Assembly: GCA_029940125.1 (NCBI GenBank)
Contig: JAOZRP010000171.1
Location: 1-5,840, forward strand
Reading direction: 5' to 3'
Source: a bacterium
GTDB taxonomy: Bacteria > Desulfobacterota > Anaeroferrophillalia > Anaeroferrophillales > Anaeroferrophillaceae
Length of the DNA: 5,840 nucleotides
This document shows positions 1 through 5,161 of the stretch, piece by piece. Under the pieces are notes generated by a model, which searched no databases, had not been told where the DNA came from, and saw only the letters and a list, made by a program, of their open reading frames with translations. The position numbers and the translations under genes are program-made. The stretch's first letter is position 1, and each line of letters begins with the position of its first letter.

Positions 1-32
1 TGCCGGAACATCCTGATACCCTGATTTGGGTT

Positions 33-49
33 GCGGGCGTCAAGCCCGC
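33..49. other. Short GC-rich hairpin, possible end of an upstream transcript
   Basis: GCGGGC at 33-38 pairs perfectly with GCCCGC at 44-49 around a 5-nt loop. No T-run follows directly; the first short one is at 62-65. It is therefore a weak candidate for a terminator of a gene lying left of the window and could be chance structure. Confidence 0.25.
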
Positions 50-81
50 CTTGGCATTGAATTTTAAAAGTATTGAGAAAA

Positions 82-91
82 CAAGTACTTG
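82..91. promoter_or_regulatory. 10-bp perfect palindrome, candidate TetR operator
   Basis: CAAGTACTTG is a perfect palindrome about 90 bases upstream of the TetR-family gene. A second dyad lies next to it: CTGATA at 94-99 and TATCAG at 113-118. TetR-family proteins commonly bind dyads in their own upstream region, so these are the obvious operator candidates. Neither matches an operator I recognise, and short palindromes arise by chance in AT-rich leaders. Confidence 0.25.
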
Positions 92-101
92 AGCTGATAT
101 C

Positions 102-130
102 TTAAAGTTCTGTATCAGTATTTTTATAGT
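102..130 (+). promoter_or_regulatory. Candidate sigma-A type promoter for the TetR gene
   Basis: TATAGT at 125-130 matches five of six positions of the -10 consensus. TTAAAG at 102-107 is a poor -35 box at the ideal 17-nt spacing. The region is AT-rich compared with the surrounding coding DNA, and the proposed -35 box lies inside the CTGATA/TATCAG dyad, which would suit repression by the downstream regulator. The -35 match is weak, so this is only a candidate. Confidence 0.3.
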
Positions 131-182
131 GTTTTGCGGTGGCCGTTCCTGAACCGTCAGGGAAAGGCAGGGGATCATCATC

Positions 183-884
183 ATGGTTATTAAAAGGAAG
201 GAAGCGCGGCGCAACAAGATCATTACCAGGGCCCTGGAAATTTTCGCTCAAAAGGGTTTCCAGGAAACCACGATTGCTGAGATCAGCAAGGCATCCGGGG
301 TCTCCGAGGCCACGGTCTACGAATATTTCAACAGCAAGGAAGAGCTGTTGTTCGCCATTCCCGAAGAAATCACCCGGGAAAGCGTTGAGGAGTTCAAGAA
401 AATCCTGCCTTACCTGAAAGGCGCCGAGCACAAAGTGCGGGCCATTGTCCTGGGCTACATGACCCTGTACCAGAACAACCCTCAGTATTCGGCGCTGGTG
501 CTGCTGCAGTTGAAAAGCAACAAAAAGTTCCAGCAGACCCGGGCCTATGAATTGATCCGGGACATTGCCCGCCTGCTGCTTGACTGCATCAGGGAGGGCA
601 TCGACGAAGGAATATTCAAGAAGGACCTTGATCCCTATCTGATCCGTTCAATGCTGTTGGGTACCATCGAGCACCTGTGCATTCGCTGGCATCTGCTTGG
701 GGTACCGAACAACATAGTTGATTACGTCGACCCGATTATTGATCTGATCATGGATGGCATGAGGGTCAGGGATGAGGACAAAAAGCTGTCGATAAACCTG
801 TATATAGCTGATGGAAAACTGGCGGCAAGTGAAATGAATAATGGAAACGGGAAAAGGGTTGCGGATGTTGAACCAGGGCAGTGA
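183..884 (+). CDS. TetR/AcrR-family transcriptional regulator, FadR-like
   Basis: A 233-residue DNA-binding regulator. Residues 8-56 form a typical TetR N-terminal helix-turn-helix domain: a helix with ALEIFAQKGF (18-26), then TTIAEISKASGVSEATVYEYF (29-49), with recognition helix SEATVYEYF at 41-49 followed by the usual SKEELL. Residues about 60-193 are the all-helical ligand-binding and dimerisation domain. Its pattern (IEHLCIRWHL at 162-171) resembles TetR proteins that control fatty-acid or acyl-CoA metabolism, such as the FadR/YsiA type; that link is inference. The ATG at 183 has AGGGGA at 169-174 with an 8-nt gap. A polar tail of about 40 residues (194-233) makes it longer than the usual 190-210 residues. 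It lies 66 bp upstream of the AbfD-like start at 951 on the same strand, so it probably controls this cassette and itself. The ligand cannot be read from sequence. Confidence 0.9.
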   Translation: MVIKRKEARRNKIITRALEIFAQKGFQETTIAEISKASGVSEATVYEYFNSKEELLFAIPEEITRESVEEFKKILPYLKGAEHKVRAIVLGYMTLYQNNPQYSALVLLQLKSNKKFQQTRAYELIRDIARLLLDCIREGIDEGIFKKDLDPYLIRSMLLGTIEHLCIRWHLLGVPNNIVDYVDPIIDLIMDGMRVRDEDKKLSINLYIADGKLAASEMNNGNGKRVADVEPGQ

Positions 885-934
885 TTTTTCAAGTTGTTCT
901 GGGAAAGCTCTACTTTACATAAAAAATCTTATAC

Positions 935-940
935 AGGAGG
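935..940 (+). promoter_or_regulatory. Shine-Dalgarno site fixing the dehydratase-like start at 951
   Basis: A full AGGAGG lies 10 nt before the ATG at 951. The reading frame stays open upstream to a TTG at 894, but that start has no ribosome binding site, and the 19 extra residues would be encoded by the AT-rich intergenic stretch. The start at 951 also gives an N-terminus (MRTKEEYLQGL) typical of the AbfD/HpaB family. Confidence 0.85.
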
Positions 941-950
941 AAACAAAACG

Positions 951-2441
951 ATGAGAACCAAGGAAGAATATCTGCAGGGTTTGAAAAAGATGAAGCGGAA
1001 CCTGTACCACAACGGGGAGAAAATCGACCGAGACGATCCCGAACAGATTCCCGCCCTCAATGTCATGGGTGTCACCTTTGACGCCGCCTATGACCCGGAG
1101 ACGGCCGATTTGTGCACGGCAACTTCCCACCTGACCGGCGAAAAGATCAACCGGTTCTGCCACGTGCATCAAACCACGGAAGACCTGCATAAAAAGCAGG
1201 ACATGACCCGAACCCTCTGCCGCAAGGTGGGCTACTGCATTCAGCGGTGCATGGGCATTGACGCCATCAACGCCCTGAACGCGGTTTCCTATGAGGCCGA
1301 CCGGGCCAACAAAGGGGCGACGGAGTATCACCAGAATTTCAAGAAATGGCTGGAATATTTCCAGACCAACGACCTGGTGGGCAGCTGCGCCCAGACCGAT
1401 GTGAAGGGCGAGCGCCTGAAGCGGCCGGCCCAGCAGACCGACCCGGACGCCTATGTCCACGTGGTGGAGCGTAAAAGCGACGGCATCGTCGTCCGGGGCT
1501 GCAAGCTCCACATCTCGGAGGCTTCCATTGCCGATGAAATTCTCGTGGTGCCCACCCGGGCCCTGGGCCCCGATGAAAAGGACTACGCCGTTGCCTTCGC
1601 CCTGCCGGCCGACTACGACGGCATCAAGCAGGTGGTGTCCATCCACAATTTTAGGCAGCGGAAACACATCAAGCGGGGCTTCGATGCCGGCTACACCGAC
1701 TCCTACGTAATTTTCGACGACGTCTTCGTGCCCTGGGAGCGGGTTTTCCTCTGCGGCGAGAACGACCACGGCGGCCTGTGCGCCCTGCTTTTCGCCCTCT
1801 TTCACCGCCACAGCTACTCCGGCTGCAAGCCGGCCATCGGCGACGTCCTGCTCGGGGCCGCCGCTCTGGCCGCGGAGATCAACGGCATTGAGAAAACCTC
1901 CCACATCAGGACGCTGCTGGCGGAAATCATCAAGGTTACCGAACTGGGCTACGCCGCCGGTTTCACGGCTTCCGCCCTCGGCAAGCCGGAAGTGATCATT
2001 CCGGGGATGGGTTCGGTTCCCTACGGCCCCGGCGGCATGATTCCCAATTCCATTTATGCCAATGTCGGCCGCTGCCTGACCGGCGAAGCGGTATTCCATG
2101 AACAGGAAATTTTGTGCGACATTGCCGGCGGCGTACCGGCCACCTTCCCTTACGAGGGGGACTTGGTCAGCTCGGAGCTGAAGCCGCTGCTGGACAAGTA
2201 TCTGACCAGGAATCCCAAGATACCGGTGGATGAGCAGGTGAAGTTCTGGCTTTACTTTGCCGAGATGACCTGCTCCAGCTTGGCCGGGGTCCTGAATTAC
2301 GGCAACTACCACGGCGGCGGCTCCCCGATCATGGAGCAGATCGCCATTACCTCCCAGTACGACATCAAGCTGAGGAAGAATCTCCTTAAAGCCCTGGCCG
2401 GCATTCGGCCCCTGGCCCCGGGCGAAGTAACGGCAAAGTGA
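951..2441 (+). CDS. 4-hydroxybutyryl-CoA dehydratase (AbfD)-like [4Fe-4S]/FAD protein, divergent active site
   Basis: A 496-residue protein of the AbfD/HpaB family (acyl-CoA dehydrogenase fold, FAD), close to the roughly 490 residues of Clostridium aminobutyricum AbfD. AbfD catalyses radical dehydration of 4-hydroxybutyryl-CoA to crotonyl-CoA and isomerises vinylacetyl-CoA. The four AbfD cluster ligands are visible: Cys96 and Cys100 in YCIQRC (95-100), and His285 and Cys292 in FHRHSYSGCK (284-293). Tyr289, Lys293, Gln98 and His454 are also conserved. Flavin monooxygenases of the HpaB type lack these ligands, so a cluster-bearing enzyme is likely, and the usual automatic label of 4-hydroxyphenylacetate 3-hydroxylase is probably wrong. 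By alignment from memory, AbfD Glu455 corresponds to Gly451, Glu257 to Asp250, Thr190 to Ser189 and Ala460 to Gly456. A Gly/Pro-rich insertion of about 11 residues lies near 351-362. The enzyme is expected to be soluble, cytoplasmic and oxygen-sensitive. The family is secure; the exact reaction and substrate are not known. Confidence 0.9.
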   Translation: MRTKEEYLQGLKKMKRNLYHNGEKIDRDDPEQIPALNVMGVTFDAAYDPETADLCTATSHLTGEKINRFCHVHQTTEDLHKKQDMTRTLCRKVGYCIQRCMGIDAINALNAVSYEADRANKGATEYHQNFKKWLEYFQTNDLVGSCAQTDVKGERLKRPAQQTDPDAYVHVVERKSDGIVVRGCKLHISEASIADEILVVPTRALGPDEKDYAVAFALPADYDGIKQVVSIHNFRQRKHIKRGFDAGYTDSYVIFDDVFVPWERVFLCGENDHGGLCALLFALFHRHSYSGCKPAIGDVLLGAAALAAEINGIEKTSHIRTLLAEIIKVTELGYAAGFTASALGKPEVIIPGMGSVPYGPGGMIPNSIYANVGRCLTGEAVFHEQEILCDIAGGVPATFPYEGDLVSSELKPLLDKYLTRNPKIPVDEQVKFWLYFAEMTCSSLAGVLNYGNYHGGGSPIMEQIAITSQYDIKLRKNLLKALAGIRPLAPGEVTAK

Positions 2442-2448
2442 TAAATAT

Positions 2449-2494
2449 GGGGACATAATACCAATTTTCTACCAAAAGTTGGCATTATGTCCCC
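2449..2494. repeat. Long imperfect palindrome, REP/MITE-like element
   Basis: Arms 2449-2468 and 2475-2494 form a 20-position stem: 18 Watson-Crick pairs, one G-T pair (2465/2478) and one A-C mismatch (2460/2483), around a 6-nt loop. The ends are GGGGACATAAT and ATTATGTCCCC. It begins 7 nt after the dehydratase stop codon and is much more AT-rich than the flanking genes. The GGGGAC...GTCCCC termini resemble intergenic palindromes scattered through genomes of anaerobic Firmicutes and deltaproteobacteria, of the kind moved by REP-associated tyrosine transposases; this comparison is from memory. No real T-run follows, so a simple intrinsic terminator is less likely. As RNA it could stabilise the upstream message or attenuate downstream expression. 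Confidence 0.8.
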
Positions 2495-2521
2495 GAAATT
2501 TTGGATGTTTATGGATCTCAA

Positions 2522-2526
2522 GGGGG
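2522..2526 (+). promoter_or_regulatory. Shine-Dalgarno site fixing the SDR start at 2534
   Basis: The purine run AAGGGGG (2520-2526) lies 7 nt before the ATG at 2534. The in-frame ATG at 2528 is only 1 nt from it, too close to be used. A TTG at 2501 would add 11 residues, encoded just after the palindrome, and has no ribosome binding site. The ATG at 2534 is therefore preferred. Confidence 0.75.
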
Positions 2527-2533
2527 TATGGGT

Positions 2534-3310
2534 ATGAGCAGCAATTTATTGAACCGGCTGTTTTCCCTGGAGGGGAAGACGATCCTGGTTACCGGCGGCT
2601 ACAGCGGCATCGGCCGGACCTTTGCGGAAACCTTTGCCGAGCTTGGCGCGAACCTGGCCATCGTGGCCCGCAACAAGGAAAAAATCCGGGCGGCGGCGGC
2701 TGAGATAGCTGAAAAATATGGAGCGAAAGTCATTGCCAAAGCCGCGGATGTAAACGATTCAGCGGCGGTAGATGAACTGGTGCAGGAGGTAGTCGCCGAA
2801 TTCGGTCAAGTGGACGTTCTGGTCAACAGCGCCGGCATCGCCGACAGCGGCAAGCCGATGGTGCAAGTCAGCGACGAGGAGTTCGACCGGGTGATGGGGG
2901 TGAATCTCCGCGGCACGTTTATCGTTTCCCGGGCGGTGGCCCGAGAAATGATCAAAAGAAAAAGCGGCAGGATTATCAACATCGCCTCCCTGGCTGCCAA
3001 GCGGGCTATCAACAACATGTCCGGGTACTGCACCAGCAAGGCGGCGGTGGTTCATCTGACCCGGACCATGGCCCTGGAATTGATGCGTCACAACATCCAG
3101 GTGAACGCCCTGTGTCCCGGCTATTTTTTAACCGACATGAATCGTGAATTTTTCACTTCGGAAACGGGTTTGAAAGTGATTAAAAACACCATGCCGATGC
3201 GGCGCCTGGGCGACCTGGAGGAATTGAAGTCTACCGCCGTTTACCTGGCCACCTGCCCGCCGTTTCTGACCGGCGTCGATCTTTATATCGACGGTGGACA
3301 TGGATTGTAA
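2534..3310 (+). CDS. Short-chain dehydrogenase/reductase (classical SDR)
   Basis: A 258-residue, single-domain Rossmann oxidoreductase of normal classical-SDR length. Visible motifs are the cofactor-binding TGGYSGIG (20-27), Asp72 in ADV, NSAG (98-101, a variant of NNAG), catalytic Asn124 (GVNLRGTF), Ser152, Tyr165 and Lys169 (YCTSK), and the PG turn at 195-196. Ser152 is 13 residues before Tyr165, as expected, so the catalytic tetrad is complete. Arg46 after the second strand (VARNKEK) favours NADP(H) over NAD(H), which is an inference. The enzyme should interconvert a hydroxyl and a keto group. Next to a CoA ligase and an AbfD-like protein, a hydroxyacyl-CoA or ketoacyl-CoA substrate is plausible, but SDR specificity cannot be read from sequence. 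A FabG-like or gluconate-dehydrogenase-like label would be equally automatic. It ends 22 nt before the synthetase start, so the two are surely cotranscribed. Confidence 0.92.
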   Translation: MSSNLLNRLFSLEGKTILVTGGYSGIGRTFAETFAELGANLAIVARNKEKIRAAAAEIAEKYGAKVIAKAADVNDSAAVDELVQEVVAEFGQVDVLVNSAGIADSGKPMVQVSDEEFDRVMGVNLRGTFIVSRAVAREMIKRKSGRIINIASLAAKRAINNMSGYCTSKAAVVHLTRTMALELMRHNIQVNALCPGYFLTDMNREFFTSETGLKVIKNTMPMRRLGDLEELKSTAVYLATCPPFLTGVDLYIDGGHGL

Positions 3311-3318
3311 TTGTAATA

Positions 3319-3324
3319 GAGGAG
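3319..3324 (+). promoter_or_regulatory. Shine-Dalgarno site fixing the synthetase start at 3333
   Basis: GAGGAG lies 8 nt before the ATG at 3333. An in-frame GTG at 3294 would overlap the end of the SDR gene and add a Cys/Asn-rich 13-residue leader (MDMDCNCNRG...) that does not look like a synthetase N-terminus. The start at 3333 is preferred. Confidence 0.8.
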
Positions 3325-3332
3325 TGAGAATA

Positions 3333-5000
3333 ATGAAACATGAACATGAATTGAAAAGCAGTCGGCCCTGGTTTTCTTCCTGGCCGCAGGGCCTGACTAA
3401 AAATCTTGATTATCCGCGGGTGCCGATGTTTGAAGCCCTGGAGAACTCCGCCCGCCGGTATCCCGACAAAACCGCGGTCATTTACTACGGCCGGGAAATG
3501 ACCTACCGGCAGGTGTGGGAGGAGTCCCTGGCCCTGGCCGGCTACCTGCGCCATGCGGGGGTAGGCAGGGGAGACCGGGTGACCATCTGCCTTCCCAACA
3601 CCCCCCATTTCGTGGTTGCCTACTACGGGGTTCTGCGGGCCAACGCCATCGCGGTTACCATTGATCCGATGCTGAATGCCGAGAAGCTGCAGGTTCTGCT
3701 GAATGACAATGACAGCAAGGTGGTGGTGACGCTGACGGACCTGCTGCCCCTGTTCGATGAAATACTGGCAAATACTGCTGTGGAAACGGTAGTTGCCTGC
3801 GACTACGCGGATTACCTGCCGGCTGAATCCGAGGAACCCGGAATTCCGGTTCCAGATTTTATGCGCCGGCAGGCGGAAGCTTCACCTGAAAGCCGGAAAT
3901 GGGGCGAAATAATCGCTCGGAAGATGGACCCGCCGGCGGTGGAAGTGGGGCCCGAAGATCCGGCGCTGATTGTCTATACCTCCGGCACCACCGGCGTCCC
4001 GAAGGGAGCCTTGCATACCCATAAAAGCCTGGTGGCCAACTGCCTGCGCGCCACCTACATGATTTATGAAACGCCGGCGGCGGTCAACCTGGGGGTGCTG
4101 CCCTTTTTTCATGTCACCGGCATGCACTGCTGCATGACCAACTCGATCTATGTTGGCGGCACCCTGGTCATCCTGACCCGCTGGGACCGGGAAGCGGCCG
4201 TGGCTGCTGCCGAAAAATACCGCTGCACCCACTGGATCAATATTACGACCATGGTGGTCGACATGCTGCGGACTCCCGGCATTGAGAAGCGTGATTTAAG
4301 TTCTTTCGTGATTTTCGGCGGCGGCGGCGCCCCGATGCCGGCCGCCCTGGCCGAGCAGCTGGAGCAGAACCTGGGAATACGCTACCTTGAGGGTTATGGC
4401 TTGACCGAGGGCGGCGCGGCCACCCATCTCAACCCGGTGCAGAAGCCAAAACTGCAGTGTCTCGGCATTCCGAGCTTCGACGTCGACACGAAGCTGATTG
4501 ATCCCTTGACCGGCAAAGAAGCGGCTCCTGGGGAGGAGGGCGAACTGGTGATGAGAACCCCTTCCGTGTTTCGCGAGTACTGGAACAAGCCGGAGGAAAC
4601 CAGGGAAGCCTTCCTGGAGATCGACGGGCAGCAGTGGCTGCGGACCGGGGACCTGGCCCGCATGGATGAAGAGGGCTACTTTTTCATCGTCGACCGGATC
4701 AAGAGAATGATCAACCGGGCCGGGTTGAAAGTCTGGCCGGCGGCGGTGGAGAATACCCTGTACAAGCATCCGGCGGTCAAGGAAGCCTGCGTTGTCCGGG
4801 TTCCCGACGAGCGGGTTGGCGAAGAAGTGAAGGCCTTAATAGTTTTGCATGATCAGTTTGTTGACAAGATCACGGCTGAAGAAATCAAGGCGTGGTCGAA
4901 AGAGAAGCTGGCCGCCTATGAATATCCCCGGGTTGTCGAGTTCGTGGACGAACTTCCCAAGAGTTCGACCGGCAAAATTCTCTGGAAAATGCTGCAGTAG
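3333..5000 (+). CDS. AMP-forming acyl-CoA synthetase (class I adenylate-forming; long-chain fatty acid-CoA ligase type)
   Basis: A complete 555-residue ligase that activates a carboxylic acid with ATP to an acyl-AMP and then to the CoA thioester. Motifs in order: P-loop YTSGTTGVPKG (215-225), FFHVTGMH (258-265), GGGGAPMP (329-336), YGLTEG (355-360), TGD (438-440), hinge DRIKRMIN (454-461) and the C-terminal PKSSTGK with catalytic Lys548. All core motifs are intact. The N-terminal pattern (RPWFSSWPQGL, then FEALENSARRYPDKTAVIYYGREMTY) and the hinge block with KVWPAAVE (466-473) are typical of ligases labelled long-chain-fatty-acid-CoA ligase. The real acid could be shorter, branched, hydroxylated or aromatic. 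No signal peptide or membrane span is seen. It is the last gene of the + strand cassette and probably supplies the CoA thioester used by the AbfD-like and SDR enzymes; that role is inference. Confidence 0.93.
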   Translation: MKHEHELKSSRPWFSSWPQGLTKNLDYPRVPMFEALENSARRYPDKTAVIYYGREMTYRQVWEESLALAGYLRHAGVGRGDRVTICLPNTPHFVVAYYGVLRANAIAVTIDPMLNAEKLQVLLNDNDSKVVVTLTDLLPLFDEILANTAVETVVACDYADYLPAESEEPGIPVPDFMRRQAEASPESRKWGEIIARKMDPPAVEVGPEDPALIVYTSGTTGVPKGALHTHKSLVANCLRATYMIYETPAAVNLGVLPFFHVTGMHCCMTNSIYVGGTLVILTRWDREAAVAAAEKYRCTHWINITTMVVDMLRTPGIEKRDLSSFVIFGGGGAPMPAALAEQLEQNLGIRYLEGYGLTEGGAATHLNPVQKPKLQCLGIPSFDVDTKLIDPLTGKEAAPGEEGELVMRTPSVFREYWNKPEETREAFLEIDGQQWLRTGDLARMDEEGYFFIVDRIKRMINRAGLKVWPAAVENTLYKHPAVKEACVVRVPDERVGEEVKALIVLHDQFVDKITAEEIKAWSKEKLAAYEYPRVVEFVDELPKSSTGKILWKMLQ

Positions 5001-5027
5001 TCTGGCTTGCGGAACAGATAAACCTAT

Positions 5028-5071
5028 ATGTCAAGGGCTGTTGTCATTGTTTCAACAGCCCTTGACATTTT
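5028..5071. terminator. Perfect 16-bp hairpin between convergent genes, probable terminator
   Basis: Arms 5028-5043 and 5053-5068 pair perfectly around a 9-nt loop, with GGGCTGTTG/CAACAGCCC towards the loop. On the + strand a short T-run (5068-5071) follows and is then interrupted by GGG, so the U-tract is weak. The hairpin starts 27 nt after the synthetase stop and lies between two convergent genes, where a terminator working in one or both directions is expected. The outer part of each arm reads TTGACA on one strand, but no -10 box follows at the right distance, so a promoter is not supported. Confidence 0.65.
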
Positions 5072-5161
5072 GGGCAAATGTATCAGGGACCGGTTGCCGG
5101 AAAATAGTTTCCCGGCATTGATGATTGTATCAGTGGCGGAATCAATTTCTCCCTGCTCTCT

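Noticed and set aside
3..92. Frame open from the left edge to a TGA at 90-92, possibly the tail of an upstream gene (reads PEHPDTLIWVAGVKPA...).
   Set aside because: It has only 29 codons, no recognisable motif and no start in the window, and it runs through an AT-rich stretch. It cannot be told from chance.
894..921. Possible separate promoter for the enzyme genes (TTGTTC at 894-899, TACATA at 916-921).
   Set aside because: Both boxes match the consensus poorly, so it is not supported as a feature, although an internal promoter in this gap remains possible.
951..2441. Annotation as 4-hydroxyphenylacetate 3-monooxygenase (HpaB).
   Set aside because: The protein has the Cys, Cys, His, Cys cluster ligand set of AbfD, which HpaB monooxygenases lack, and no flavin reductase partner is nearby.
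915..2456. A 513-codon open frame on the - strand covering nearly the whole dehydratase-like gene.
   Set aside because: The + strand frame carries clear AbfD-family motifs and an AGGAGG site. The antisense translation is rich in Gly, Val and Ala with no recognisable motif, as expected for the reverse of a GC-rich gene.
5062..5067. TTGACA as a -35 promoter element.
   Set aside because: It is part of the perfect hairpin arm, and no -10-like hexamer lies 16-18 nt downstream on the + strand.
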